The notes beneath the pieces were generated by a model. That model saw nothing but the letters and a program-made list of their open reading frames with translations. It was not told the origin of the DNA and made no database searches. Of a DNA stretch of 42,562 nt, positions 24,190-32,991 are shown piece after piece; the first letter of the stretch is position 1, and every line of letters starts with the position of its first letter. The position numbers and the translations under genes were made by a program. The stretch spans positions 1 to 42,562 of the forward strand of contig VFYV01000016.1 in assembly GCA_016871395.1 (NCBI GenBank), given 5' to 3'. Source of the stretch: Actinomycetota bacterium. Lineage in GTDB: Bacteria; Actinomycetota; Acidimicrobiia; Acidimicrobiales; Ilumatobacteraceae.

Positions 24190-25428
24190 ATGATCGATTT
24201 CACTCTCGCTCCCGAGCACGAGGCCATTCGCGCCAAAGTGCGCGACTTCGTGGACGGAGAAATTCGTCCGGCCATCGATCCTTTCGGTCACCGAGAGGAA
24301 ATGGATTCCGACGCGCACAAGAAGTACATCGGTGAGTTGATTCAATTGCGCAAGAGGGCAGTGGAGGTTGGGCTGTGGCTGCCTCACATGCCCAAGGAAT
24401 GGGGTGGAATGGGTTTGGGCCACGTGGCCCTCGCGATGGTTCAAGCCGAGGCGGCCAAGACCCGCGTCGGACCATGGGTCTTCAACTGTCAGGCGCCCGA
24501 CGAGGGCAACATGCACACCTTGTTGCATTGGGCCACTCCCGAACAGAAGGAGAAGTACCTGAAGCCCTTGTGCAACGGCGTCTCCTCGTCGTGCTTCGCC
24601 ATGACCGAACCTGAGGTGGCCGGTTCGGATCCCACGCTCATCAAGACCTTCGCCATCAAGGACGGCGACGAGTGGATCATCAATGGTCACAAGTGGTTCA
24701 TCTCGGGGGCGAATCGCGCCAAGTTCGCGATTCTCATCGCGCGCACCGAGCTCGACGTGCCCGAGGGTTCGCGGGGAGCCAACACGGCCTTCATCGTCGA
24801 TCTACCAACCGAGGGTTGGAACAACGTCCGCGAAGTGGAGACCATGCACGGACCGGGTGGTCACAGCGAGATCGTCATCTCGGATCTCCGGGTGCACGAT
24901 TCACAGATTCTCGGGGGACGTGGAAACGGCCACCGACTGGGTCAGTATCGACTGGGGCCGGCGCGATTGGCACACTGCATGCGTTGGATCGCTCAGGCCG
25001 AGACCGCGCTGAACATGATGGTCGAGCGCTCGCTGAAGCGTTACTCGCACGGTTCGTACTTGGCCGAGAAGCAGGGCGTGCAGTGGATGATCGCCGATTC
25101 GGCCATGGAGATCTACCAGTGCAAGTTGATGATCCTCCACGCCGCCTACAAGATCGATCGTGGTGACGATTTCCGCACCGAGGTGTCGATGGCCAAGCAC
25201 TTCGTCGCCAACAGCCTCAACCGCGTCATCGACCGCGCCATCCAGGTCCATGGTGCCCTCGGGTACTCCACCGACACGCCGTTGGCGAACATGATGCAGC
25301 ACGCCCGTTGGGCGCGTTTCGCCGACGGCGCCGATGAGATCCATCAGATGCGCATCGCCGAGAACACCATCAAGGCGTTCACCGACACCGGCACCACCAG
25401 CAAGGCCACTGGCGACCTGCCGATCTGA
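24190..25428 (+). CDS. acyl-CoA dehydrogenase (ACAD10/11-like)
   Basis: A 412-residue FAD-dependent acyl-CoA dehydrogenase. CFAMTEPEVAGSDPT is the flavin/substrate strand, and WIINGHKWFISGA is the central beta-domain block. The C-terminal segment IQVHGALGYSTDTPLANM leads to FADGADEIHQM. That ADGxDE(V/I)H ending, instead of the classical YEGT, is typical of the ACAD10/11 and FadE-like group. The substrate chain is unknown. The ATG has GGGGAGG 7 bases upstream; an upstream in-frame GTG at 24166 is less likely. This gene has a short 5' leader, unlike many neighbours. The synthetase, LLM enzyme and MaoC gene that follow suggest one CoA-linked degradation module. Confidence 0.92.
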   Translation: MIDFTLAPEHEAIRAKVRDFVDGEIRPAIDPFGHREEMDSDAHKKYIGELIQLRKRAVEVGLWLPHMPKEWGGMGLGHVALAMVQAEAAKTRVGPWVFNCQAPDEGNMHTLLHWATPEQKEKYLKPLCNGVSSSCFAMTEPEVAGSDPTLIKTFAIKDGDEWIINGHKWFISGANRAKFAILIARTELDVPEGSRGANTAFIVDLPTEGWNNVREVETMHGPGGHSEIVISDLRVHDSQILGGRGNGHRLGQYRLGPARLAHCMRWIAQAETALNMMVERSLKRYSHGSYLAEKQGVQWMIADSAMEIYQCKLMILHAAYKIDRGDDFRTEVSMAKHFVANSLNRVIDRAIQVHGALGYSTDTPLANMMQHARWARFADGADEIHQMRIAENTIKAFTDTGTTSKATGDLPI

Positions 25429-25445
25429 GCCGGCCGCGGTTCTTC

Positions 25446-27059
25446 TCAGGACTCGATGGCGACCTGTTTGGCCCAGCGATAGTCGGCCTTGCCGGCGGGC
25501 GACCGCACGATGGCCTCCACGCGCACGATGGCCTTGGGCAACTTGTAGCGCGCCACGTGTTTGGCGGCCTCGTCCAGGAGGTCTTGATCGCTCGGGTGCG
25601 TGCCGGGTCGCAACTGCACCACCGCCACCACCTCGTGACCCCAACGATCGCTCGGTCGACCAGTCACCACGCAGTCGAAGACGGCGGGATGGGGCTTGAT
25701 GGCCATCTCGACCTCCTCGGCGAAGATCTTCTCGCCACCGGAGTTGATGGTCACCGAATCGCGTCCACGCAGTTCCACGATGTTCCCCTCCAGCAGCACC
25801 GCCCGATCACCGGGCACGACGTAACGCACACCGTCCACGATCGGATACGTCCGAGCGGTCTTGTCGGGATCGCCGAGATACCCCAGTGCCAAGCGTCCGC
25901 TCTTGGCCAGCCAGCCCACCTCGGGGTCGCCGGCCACAAGAACCCGCGTGAGGTCCTCGGAAAGAATGTGGTTGTTCGGTGCCAACGGGAAGGTACCCGT
26001 GCTGGCACCACCGGCGGCCGACACGTGAGCCAACTGTCCTCCGGCCTCCGAGGAGCCCAGACCGTCGATGATCATCAAATGCGGAGCGATGCTCAGCAGC
26101 TCCTCCTTCAGATGGGCCGACAAAGCCGCACCGCCGGAAAGTAAGACGTTCAGAGACGACAGGTCGTAGCAATTCTTGTTCAACTCGTCGATGAGTGGAC
26201 GAGCAAAGGCGTCTCCCACGATGAGCAGAAAGTCGATCCGTTCGCGTTCGACGATGCTCCAGATATCGCGGGGATCCAAGCGTTCCGGAATGCTGGGCAC
26301 GAACACCGTCCCGCCGGTGTTCCAGGTGCCGAAACTCACCCAATGACCGGCCCCGTGCATGAAAGGCGGAGCGATGAGAGCCCGCCGTCCGGTCGCTGCG
26401 GCCACGAACTCCTCGATCGACTCCGACGTGCGTGAGGCGCCGAAGCACTCCACGAGCGCGTCGCTTTGACGCCACATCACACCTTTGGGCATGCCGGTGG
26501 TGCCGCCGGTGTACAGGATGTAGAGATCGTCGGGGGAGGCCTCTGGTTCGGTCGTCCGATCTCCGGTCGCGAGGGCGTCCTCGTACCATCGGGCGCCGGG
26601 CAAAAGGTCGTGTTCCGAGTCATCGGGAACTTGCAGTAGAACCTGCAGGTCGGGCACTTCATCGCGAATGGATTGCAACACCGGTGCGAAGGTCGAGTGA
26701 TAGACGATGGCGGTGGCGCGAGAATCGCGCAACAAGTACGTCAGTTCCCCGGCGACGTATCGATAGTTCACGTTGAACGGAGCCACGCGGGCCTTGAACG
26801 CACCCAACATGCACTCGAGGTACTCGTTTCCGTTGTGAAGATAGATCGCCAGGTGATCCTGTCCACTTTCGTGTGACGACAGGCTCGCGCGTTCGGTGGC
26901 ACAGCCAAGTCCGACCCGACTCAAGAAATCCGCCAGGCGCCGGGTGCGCTCGGTGACTTCTTCCCACGTGAGACGGCGGTCGCGAAAGACCAAGCATTCC
27001 TGGTCCGGGCGTGTCGCAGCGATGGCTTCGTGGACGGCTCCGACGGTGAACTCTCGCAC
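25446..27059 (-). CDS. acyl-CoA synthetase (AMP-forming)
   Basis: A 537-residue ANL-superfamily ligase. YTGGTTGMPKGVMW is the phosphate-binding loop and GLGSSEAGG the A5 motif. GRDSVTINSGGEKIFAEEVE is the hinge region, and the C-terminus ends with SPAGKADYRWAK carrying the catalytic Lys. It resembles FadD-type fatty or steroid side-chain CoA ligases of actinobacteria; the exact acid is unknown. The GTG at 27059 is set by TAACTT 7 bases upstream. A longer frame extends to 27245, but that part runs under the divergent LLM gene. It converges on the acyl-CoA dehydrogenase with a 17-base gap. Confidence 0.9.
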   Translation of the reverse strand: MREFTVGAVHEAIAATRPDQECLVFRDRRLTWEEVTERTRRLADFLSRVGLGCATERASLSSHESGQDHLAIYLHNGNEYLECMLGAFKARVAPFNVNYRYVAGELTYLLRDSRATAIVYHSTFAPVLQSIRDEVPDLQVLLQVPDDSEHDLLPGARWYEDALATGDRTTEPEASPDDLYILYTGGTTGMPKGVMWRQSDALVECFGASRTSESIEEFVAAATGRRALIAPPFMHGAGHWVSFGTWNTGGTVFVPSIPERLDPRDIWSIVERERIDFLLIVGDAFARPLIDELNKNCYDLSSLNVLLSGGAALSAHLKEELLSIAPHLMIIDGLGSSEAGGQLAHVSAAGGASTGTFPLAPNNHILSEDLTRVLVAGDPEVGWLAKSGRLALGYLGDPDKTARTYPIVDGVRYVVPGDRAVLLEGNIVELRGRDSVTINSGGEKIFAEEVEMAIKPHPAVFDCVVTGRPSDRWGHEVVAVVQLRPGTHPSDQDLLDEAAKHVARYKLPKAIVRVEAIVRSPAGKADYRWAKQVAIES

Positions 27060-27066
27060 GCCCTCG

Positions 27067-27072
27067 AAGTTA
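27067..27072 (-). promoter_or_regulatory. -10 hexamer TAACTT, acyl-CoA synthetase
   Basis: Minus-strand TAACTT, 7 bases before the GTG at 27059. Confidence 0.55.
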
Positions 27073-27121
27073 GGGGGCTCATCGGGTGCCCCACGAATCA
27101 GGTCGTTCGACGTTCTTTGGT

Positions 27122-27127
27122 TATGGT
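27122..27127 (+). promoter_or_regulatory. -10 hexamer TATGGT, LLM gene
   Basis: TATGGT, 6 bases before the ATG at 27134; divergent partner of the synthetase hexamer 49 bases away. Confidence 0.55.
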
Positions 27128-27133
27128 TCGCCC

Positions 27134-28132
27134 ATGGTCGAAACCGCGGGGACGATTGGGGGCACTTCTCCCGAGGGCATCGTTTTTGGAATGTTCGTCC
27201 CTCAAGGCTGGAAGATGGAACTGGCATCCATCGAGGATCCGGCATCCAAGTGGGCCAAGACGGTGGAGGTGGCCGAGGCGGCCGAGCGTCTCGGCTACGA
27301 CTCGATTTGGGTGTACGACCACTTCCACAACGTGCCCCGTCCGGCGCACGAAACCGTCTTCGAGTGCTGGTCGACCATTGCCGCGATCAGTCAACGTACC
27401 TCGCGCATCCGTCTCGGGCAGATGGTCGGCTGCAACAGCTACCGCAATCCGGGTCTGTTGGCCAAGGTGACCTCGACCGTCGACGTCATGTCGGGCGGAC
27501 GTCTCGAGTGGGGCATCGGAGCGGGTTGGTACGAGAACGAATACCGGGCGTATGGCTACGACTTCCCCAAGCCCAAGGACCGCATCGGAATGTTGCGCGA
27601 GAGCGTCGAGATCGTGCGGGCGATGTGGACCGAATCGGAGACCACCTTCAAGGGTCGCTACTACGAGTTGAACCGGGCGAATTGCGACCCGAAGCCGCTG
27701 CAAAAGCCCAGGCCTCCGATCTGGATCGGCGGCGGGGGTGAGCAGTTGACCCTGCGGGTGGTGGCGATGTATGCCGACTGCTCGAACTTCGGTGGCTTGC
27801 CGGACGAGTGGGAGCGCAAGCGAAACACGCTGTGGGATCACTGTCGGGTGGTGGGTCGCGATCCGTCATCCATTCGCATGACCTGGTCGCCCGAGGTGTT
27901 CATTCGCGAGACCGAGGCCGAGATCGAGGCGGCCGGCTCTCGCAGCCTGTGGGGGGAGGAGGCCGCGTCGTGGCGCGAGGCGAACCTGGTGGGGACCCCC
28001 GAGCAGGTGTGCGAGAAGCTCGAGCGCTACCTCGCCCTTGGCTGTCGAGGCTTGGTCCCGTGGTGCCCCGACTATCCGAACCTGGAGACCCTCGAACTCT
28101 TCGCCACCAAGGTCATACCCAACTTCCGTTGA
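27134..28132 (+). CDS. LLM-class F420-dependent oxidoreductase
   Basis: A 332-residue luciferase-like TIM barrel. RLGYDSIWVYDHFHN near residue 50 is the usual F420-group block. TSRIRLGQMVGCNSYRNP follows, then SGGRLEWGIGAGWYENEYRAYGY with the G-x-G-W-x-x-E signature, and RPPIWIGGGGEQLTLR. The C-terminus has GTPEQVCEKLERYLALGCRG, as in mycobacterial F420 LLM proteins. It is distinct in length and sequence from the LLM protein at 10.5 kb. The substrate is unknown. It is divergent from the acyl-CoA synthetase and converges on the MaoC gene. Confidence 0.88.
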   Translation: MVETAGTIGGTSPEGIVFGMFVPQGWKMELASIEDPASKWAKTVEVAEAAERLGYDSIWVYDHFHNVPRPAHETVFECWSTIAAISQRTSRIRLGQMVGCNSYRNPGLLAKVTSTVDVMSGGRLEWGIGAGWYENEYRAYGYDFPKPKDRIGMLRESVEIVRAMWTESETTFKGRYYELNRANCDPKPLQKPRPPIWIGGGGEQLTLRVVAMYADCSNFGGLPDEWERKRNTLWDHCRVVGRDPSSIRMTWSPEVFIRETEAEIEAAGSRSLWGEEAASWREANLVGTPEQVCEKLERYLALGCRGLVPWCPDYPNLETLELFATKVIPNFR

Positions 28133-28153
28133 GTCACGAGGTTCGTCGTCGGA

Positions 28154-28612
28154 TCAGACGTACGAACGGAAGATGATCTCGGCTACGCACGACGGCTTGG
28201 GGGCACCCTCGCACTCGAAGGTGAACTCCATGGTGGTCTGCACTCCACCGGCGATCTCTTCGACTTCCAACAACTTCACACCGAGACGCAGGCGAGCACC
28301 AACGGGCACGGGTGAGGGGAAACGAATCTTGTTGGTCCCGTAGTTGACACCCATGGAGAAGCCGTCGATGCGCACCACCTTCGGATACAACGCCGGTCCG
28401 AGCGACAAGGTGAGATAGCCGTGGGCGATCGGACCGCCGAAGGGTCCGCTCTTGGCGCGATCCACGTCGACGTGGATCCACTGGTGATCTCCGGTGGCAT
28501 CGGCGAACTGGTTCACCCGTTCCTGGGTGATTTCCATGTACTCGCTGTAGCCGAGGTGTTCTCCGACCGCGGACTTCAGACCTTCGATGCCGGTGATGAT
28601 TCGTGAGCTCAT
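28154..28612 (-). CDS. MaoC-family (R)-specific enoyl-CoA hydratase
   Basis: A 152-residue single hot-dog protein of the MaoC type. The hydratase signature is ADATGDHQWIHVD followed by GPFGGPIAHGYLTLSL, in which Asp and His of the first block are the catalytic pair. It probably hydrates a trans-2-enoyl-CoA to the (R)-3-hydroxy ester, in line with the dehydrogenase and synthetase nearby. There is no clear ribosome site; CAAAGT 6 bases upstream resembles the leaderless hexamer with a C first. It lies 37 bases downstream of a small membrane protein gene on the same strand. Confidence 0.88.
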   Translation of the reverse strand: MSSRIITGIEGLKSAVGEHLGYSEYMEITQERVNQFADATGDHQWIHVDVDRAKSGPFGGPIAHGYLTLSLGPALYPKVVRIDGFSMGVNYGTNKIRFPSPVPVGARLRLGVKLLEVEEIAGGVQTTMEFTFECEGAPKPSCVAEIIFRSYV

Positions 28613-28649
28613 GAACTCACTTTGTCAGACGCGGGGGTCGGGCCCGAAA

Positions 28650-29081
28650 TCAGCGGTACCAGACACGCTGGTGTTCGCGGCTCATGGGGTGCAAGAGCAA
28701 TGCACACAGGGCAAGTTCGAAGAGCAGGCTCACGGTGTTGCCCCCGCTGATGCGATTCCAGAGAGTCACGGGCGAGTCGCTGTAAATCCAGAAACGCAAC
28801 AGGAACGGCGAGAAGGCGGCGAAGAGACCGATCCGATAGCCCAGTCGACGGTCGTTGGCCATCAAGAGGCCGCTCGTGATGAAGGACAAGACCACCACCA
28901 GGCCGACGACCGTTCCGAGTGTGCCCTTGACGACGCGGGCAAATCCGACCCAGTCCGACCGATCCATGAAACCGATCAGGGCGAAGAAGCCGTTGAGGTA
29001 CAACAGCATCAGGGCGATCTGCAGGGTCTGCGGCGCCATACGGTCGAACCAACGGCGAAAATCGATCGATGCCCGAGCCAT
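28650..29081 (-). CDS. small four-helix membrane protein, unknown function
   Basis: A 143-residue protein with four likely membrane segments (about 19-40, 53-75, 82-97, 118-134) and short charged loops, ending in a basic MSREHQRVWYR tail. I recognise no family. The ATG at 29081 is chosen over the in-frame upstream ATG at 29096 because it starts the basic MARASIDFRRWF n-region; CAATCT 5 bases upstream is a weak hexamer. It is divergent from era with an 81-base gap and may share a transcript with the MaoC gene. Confidence 0.65.
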   Translation of the reverse strand: MARASIDFRRWFDRMAPQTLQIALMLLYLNGFFALIGFMDRSDWVGFARVVKGTLGTVVGLVVVLSFITSGLLMANDRRLGYRIGLFAAFSPFLLRFWIYSDSPVTLWNRISGGNTVSLLFELALCALLLHPMSREHQRVWYR

Positions 29082-29148
29082 GACACAGATTGGCACAGAT
29101 GACGTCGGTCATCATGTCCGGGGGATCGAGTGACCGAGTGACTCCCGA

Positions 29149-29154
29149 TAGCGT
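29149..29154 (+). promoter_or_regulatory. -10 hexamer TAGCGT, era
   Basis: TAGCGT, 8 bases before the era ATG at 29163. Confidence 0.55.
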
Positions 29155-29162
29155 CTCGGGCG

Positions 29163-30002
29163 ATGCGTTCCGGATTTGTCACGTTGGTCGGTCGTCCCAA
29201 CGTCGGTAAGTCCACCCTGCTCAACGTCATTTGCGGTCAGAAGGTGTCCATCGTGTCGGACAAGCCGCAGACGACTCGGCGTCAGGTTCGCGGGGTGTTG
29301 ACCCGGCCCGACTGTCAGGTCGTGTTCGTGGACACTCCCGGATTACACAAGCCGGTCACCGCGCTCGGCGAGCGGGTGAACGGCGTGGCCCTCGACGCTC
29401 TCTGCGAGGTCGACGTGGCGTGCCTGGTCCTGGACGGATCGATGCCCGTCGGATCCGGAGACCGGTGGGTCGCGTCGCGGCTGGACTTTGCCAAGACCGT
29501 GGTGGTCGTCAACAAGACGGATCGCGCCGGCCGCGATCGCACGCTCCGACAGTTGTCGGCCTCGGCCGAGTTCGACGCTCTCGCCTACTTCGCCGTATCG
29601 GCCAAAACGGGTGAGGGGGTGGTCGAGTTGGTGGACTTCATCTCGTCGCGACTTCCCGAGGGACCGCAGTATTACCCCGACGGTGTCGTGAGTGACGTCC
29701 CCGAGGCCGAATGGGTGGCCGAACTGGTACGCGAGCAGTTGTTGGCGGTGTTCCGCGACGAACTTCCGTATTCCATCGCCACCCGTGTGACCGAATGGGA
29801 GTGGCCCCGCGTGCGATGCGAGATCGTTGTCGAACGGGAAAGCCAAAAAGGAATGGTCATCGGGAAGGGTGGCTCGGTCTTGAAGAACGTGGGTATTCAG
29901 GTGCGCCGGCAACTTCCCGAGGGAGTCTTCATCGAATTGCACGTCGTCGTCGACAAGGACTGGCAGAGTCGCCCCGATCGTGTCGAACGATTGGGCTACT
30001 GA
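29163..30002 (+). CDS. era: GTPase Era
   Basis: A 279-residue ribosome-assembly GTPase that binds the 16S rRNA 3' region. G1 is GRPNVGKST, the G2 region is PQTTRR, G3 is DTPGLH, G4 is NKTD and SAKTGEG is G5. The C-terminal KH domain carries GMVIGKGGSVLKNVGIQVRR. Era is often in the phoH-ybeY-corC operon; here it stands alone 14 kb away with its own leaderless-type promoter. It converges on the lipoprotein gene with a 1-base gap. Confidence 0.96.
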   Translation: MRSGFVTLVGRPNVGKSTLLNVICGQKVSIVSDKPQTTRRQVRGVLTRPDCQVVFVDTPGLHKPVTALGERVNGVALDALCEVDVACLVLDGSMPVGSGDRWVASRLDFAKTVVVVNKTDRAGRDRTLRQLSASAEFDALAYFAVSAKTGEGVVELVDFISSRLPEGPQYYPDGVVSDVPEAEWVAELVREQLLAVFRDELPYSIATRVTEWEWPRVRCEIVVERESQKGMVIGKGGSVLKNVGIQVRRQLPEGVFIELHVVVDKDWQSRPDRVERLGY

Positions 30003-30003
30003 C

Positions 30004-30642
30004 TCAGCAGGAATAGCCCGCCGGCAGCAGATTCGCGTAGTCGTCGCAGGCCACTGCTTCGCCCGGACCAGTCAGATCACCTCGACCGCGAGGGACACTC
30101 TGCGGTTGTGACTGGGTGGTGAAGGTGACCTGACCGATTCCGGCGCGCCGGGTGAGGGTCAGCACGATCTGAGCGATCGCAAGGCGCTGTTCGGCGCCGG
30201 GAAGTGCGGTGACGAACGTCGGGGGAAGATCGACGGTGGCGATGCCGCGCAGAACCACGACCGTGGCCGCGAATTCTGGCGGTATTGCCGTTCGAAGTCC
30301 GGCCGAGGGGTCGCCCTCGGGAAGACCTTCGGCCAGCGCGGCCAGCACCTGGGGGGCGACGGCGGGCGTCAGCAACAGTCGATTGATGGGGACCAATTGG
30401 GCACCGGCGACGAAGAAAAGAGGCACGATCTCGACGGGTACGGTCGTGCTGGTGGATGTGGTGCTCGCCGCGGGAGTGGTCGTCGTGACCACCACCGTGG
30501 TCGTGGGGGCGGCCGTGGTCGTGGCGTTCAACTCGTAGGGGATGTCCTCGGCGTCGATGGAGCGAACGTCACCCGAGCCGGGGATCGCGCACGAGACCGC
30601 CATCATCGACGCCAACACGAAGGACCCGATGTGCCGTTTCAT
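30004..30642 (-). CDS. GerMN-domain lipoprotein, LpqB-like partner of MtrB
   Basis: A 212-residue lipoprotein. The basic MKRH n-region, hydrophobic core and AVSC lipobox give a lipidated Cys. A Thr-rich linker (about 40-70) leads to a GerMN-like domain holding the VPINRLLLTP, LPEGDPSAGLRTAIPPEF and LPGAEQRLAIAQIVLTLT blocks. The ATG overlaps the mtrB stop as ATGA and has GGAGG upstream, so the two are coupled. In mycobacteria LpqB follows mtrB and modulates its activity; this protein is much shorter and seems to lack the large C-terminal beta-propeller part of LpqB. Confidence 0.82.
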   Translation of the reverse strand: MKRHIGSFVLASMMAVSCAIPGSGDVRSIDAEDIPYELNATTTAAPTTTVVVTTTTPAASTTSTSTTVPVEIVPLFFVAGAQLVPINRLLLTPAVAPQVLAALAEGLPEGDPSAGLRTAIPPEFAATVVVLRGIATVDLPPTFVTALPGAEQRLAIAQIVLTLTRRAGIGQVTFTTQSQPQSVPRGRGDLTGPGEAVACDDYANLLPAGYSC

Positions 30643-32045
30643 GAGTCCTCCATCGAAAATGTCACCACGAACCGGGCGCCCCCGGAGCGCGAGTCCTCGA
30701 CCCACGTGCGACCACCGTGGGCCCGCACATGTTCGGCGACCAGGGCCAGACCCAGCCCGGTACCACCGGACCGACTTCGGCCCGCCGACCCGCGAGCGAA
30801 GCGCTCGAAGATCCGGGCCCGCTCGCTGACGGTGACTCCGGGGCCGGCATCCTCGACGGCCACGAAGACCATCGGACGATCGACCCCATGAGCGTCATCG
30901 CGCAGGACGCCGATGACGACGCGAGTGGCTCCGGCACCGTGTATTCGGGCGTTGTCGAGAAGGTTGGCCATGATGCGCTCGAAGCGTCGCTTGTCGATCG
31001 GGGCGACCCCGTCGGAACCCGATTCGACCTCCACCGGCAATCCCTCGGCACCGTAACGCTGGGCGATGCGACGCACGAGCGGAGCCAGGTCGGTCGTTTC
31101 GCGGTGCAGATCGGTGACACCCACGTCGAGTCGGGACAATTCGAGCAAGTCGATGACCATTTGATCGAAACGCCTGACCTGGCTGATGACGACATCGAGG
31201 GCCTGTTGCGTCCGGTCGTTGAGATCGGCTCGGCGGGCATCGAGAACCTCCACCGCGGCGGCCAACGCGGTGATGGGCGAACGCAGTTCGTGACTGACGT
31301 CGCTCGCGAATCGAGTCTCTCGTTCGATGCGAGTCTGCACCGCATCGGCCATCCCGTTGAACGAGGTGATCAGGCGCGCCAGATCGGGGTCGACTTCGGA
31401 ATCCAGGCGGGTGTCGAGGCCCCCCTTGGCGATGTCGCCTGCGGCCTCGCTGACGCGCTCGAGGGGTCGCATGATGCGACGACCGACGGCCACGCCGACC
31501 AATCCCGCCAACACGGCCACGACGATGATGCCCACGACGAGGGCCGAACCGATCGCGGTCAGAGTCCGTTGCTCATCATCGAGCGGGAAGGCCTCGAAGT
31601 ACTGTGCATCGATGTCGGCAATGTGCACCGCCACCCCGATGTACGGTTGGCCGTCGATGTTGAACCGTTGGCGCGCGGTGATTCCAGTCAGGGCCGCGTC
31701 CACCAGTTCGGTCGGGAAGGTGTTCTGGGTGTACCGAATCTCCTGACTGAAAAAGAGGTTTTCCGGACGAAGATGCAAGACCGCGAATCCGCCCTGTTCG
31801 GTGCGGACGTTGCTGATCAACTCGAAGGCCTCGCTGCGACGGGTGCGAATCTGCGATCTGATGAGCTGGGCGTTGTTGAAGGCTTGGCGCTCCACCACCT
31901 CGTCGCGACGCTGGAGAACGTACGAACGTGCCGTCAGGTAACTGGCGGTGGACAAGGTGACCGAGGCCAAGAGGCCGGTCACCACGAAGAGCAGGGTGAC
32001 CCGCTGGCGCAGACTGATGGAACGGAGTCGTTCGAGCAGGGTCAC
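30639..32045 (-). CDS. mtrB: sensor histidine kinase, MtrB-like
   Basis: A 468-residue membrane histidine kinase. TM1 is about 15-36, an extracytoplasmic sensor spans about 40-160, TM2 is about 163-187, and a HAMP domain follows (188-241). The H-box FASDVSHELRSPITA gives the phosphorylated His252. Then come N-box NLLDNARIHG, DAGPGV and GGTGLGLALVAEH. The GTG at 32045 has CAGGAT 6 bases upstream, a one-base variant of the leaderless hexamer; longer starts remain possible. In Actinobacteria MtrB senses cell-wall or division state and phosphorylates MtrA. The cognate regulator is divergent rather than upstream in the same operon. PhoR-like kinases are the alternative. Confidence 0.83.
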   Translation of the reverse strand: MTLLERLRSISLRQRVTLLFVVTGLLASVTLSTASYLTARSYVLQRRDEVVERQAFNNAQLIRSQIRTRRSEAFELISNVRTEQGGFAVLHLRPENLFFSQEIRYTQNTFPTELVDAALTGITARQRFNIDGQPYIGVAVHIADIDAQYFEAFPLDDEQRTLTAIGSALVVGIIVVAVLAGLVGVAVGRRIMRPLERVSEAAGDIAKGGLDTRLDSEVDPDLARLITSFNGMADAVQTRIERETRFASDVSHELRSPITALAAAVEVLDARRADLNDRTQQALDVVISQVRRFDQMVIDLLELSRLDVGVTDLHRETTDLAPLVRRIAQRYGAEGLPVEVESGSDGVAPIDKRRFERIMANLLDNARIHGAGATRVVIGVLRDDAHGVDRPMVFVAVEDAGPGVTVSERARIFERFARGSAGRSRSGGTGLGLALVAEHVRAHGGRTWVEDSRSGGARFVVTFSMEDS

Positions 32046-32192
32046 TCGCCAATCCTGCCCCACGAAGGAACGCTCCCCAAACAGCGAATCGCCCGGCTCG
32101 GGCAAAGCCAGCGAGCCGGGCGACATCCGGGTTCGATCACGCTGGGAGGTGAAGACCAGGGGGAGGTCGGCCCCCACCACACCAGCGTGAAC

Positions 32193-32254
32193 GGTTACCA
32201 GTTTCCCGGGGGTCTGTGAAAGGACCGTGTGGCTTGTGTGCGTTTTGTGTAACA
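32193..32254 (+). promoter_or_regulatory. repeat-rich control region upstream of mtrA
   Basis: The 247-base gap between mtrB and mtrA holds no gene. It contains GGTTACC (32193-32199), GTGTG at 32227 and 32236, GTGT at 32247, and GTAACA (32249-32254). GTAAC-type half-sites on both strands recall published MtrA sites, so autoregulation is possible. Confidence 0.3.
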
Positions 32255-32292
32255 AATCTCCGTCGGACCGACCCATCGGCGAGACTCGAAAC

Positions 32293-32979
32293 GTGCATTC
32301 GCTGCTCTTCATCGAGGACGACGACCAGATCCGTTTGGCGCTGCGTCTGGCCCTCGAAGACGAGGGATACGAGGTTCGAGAGGCCGCCGATGGGGCCACG
32401 GGATTGGCCTCTTTCCACCAGAGTGAGCCGGATCTCGTTCTCCTCGACCTTCGCCTGCCCGACATCTCGGGTTTCGAGGTATGTCGCGCGATGAGGGCCA
32501 TGAGCGTCGTCCCCATTGTCATGGTGACGGCCGAGACGGATACCTCGGACATGGTGTCGGGTTTGGAGGCCGGAGCGGACGACTACGTCACCAAGCCGGT
32601 GGTGCCCAAGGAATTGGCGGCGCGGGTTCGGGCCCATCTGAGGCGCGCTCGATTGCAGGGAACCATGGTCGCCTCGACATCGGAGACGTTCGGTGACGTC
32701 GACCTACGGCGCGAGCAAGGCCGGGTGTTCAAGGCCGGCCGCGAAGTGGCGCTGACCAAAACCGAGTTCAACCTCTTGTGCGAATTCGCCGACCACCCGA
32801 ACGTGGTGTTGTCGCGGGACCAATTGCTCGAGCGAGTCTGGGGTTACGACTATCTGGGGGACAGCCGTCTGGTCGACGCCCACGTGCGCCGCTTGCGCGT
32901 GAAGATCGAGGATCAGCCCGACGAACCGCGCATCATCCTCACCGTACGCGGACTGGGTTATCGATTGATCCCCGGCTGA
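32293..32979 (+). CDS. mtrA: OmpR/PhoB-family response regulator, MtrA-like
   Basis: A 228-residue response regulator. The receiver domain (1-118) has acidic IEDDD (7-11), phosphoacceptor Asp52 in LLDLRLPD, Thr79 and Lys101 in VTKP. The C-terminal winged-helix domain (about 130-228) contains LTKTEFNLLCEFADHPNVVLSR and the RRLRVKIE recognition helix region, ending TVRGLGYRL. The GTG at 32293 starts directly at VHSLLFIEDDD; the upstream ATG-like extension adds unrelated residues. GAGACT 6 bases before the GTG is a weak -10 variant. It is divergent from mtrB and the lipoprotein, so the pair shares one control region. Naming as MtrA rests on context with the MtrB-like kinase. Confidence 0.85.
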   Translation: MHSLLFIEDDDQIRLALRLALEDEGYEVREAADGATGLASFHQSEPDLVLLDLRLPDISGFEVCRAMRAMSVVPIVMVTAETDTSDMVSGLEAGADDYVTKPVVPKELAARVRAHLRRARLQGTMVASTSETFGDVDLRREQGRVFKAGREVALTKTEFNLLCEFADHPNVVLSRDQLLERVWGYDYLGDSRLVDAHVRRLRVKIEDQPDEPRIILTVRGLGYRLIPG

Positions 32980-32991
32980 GGCGCACGCTCG

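Noticed and set aside
27060-27245. N-terminal extension of the acyl-CoA synthetase
   Set aside because: The extra residues lie under the divergent LLM gene, and TAACTT plus GTG at 27059 gives a normal start.
28600-28612. Three-codon GTG mini-ORF overlapping the MaoC ATG as ATGA
   Set aside because: Too short to separate from chance, and no hexamer fits its GTG.
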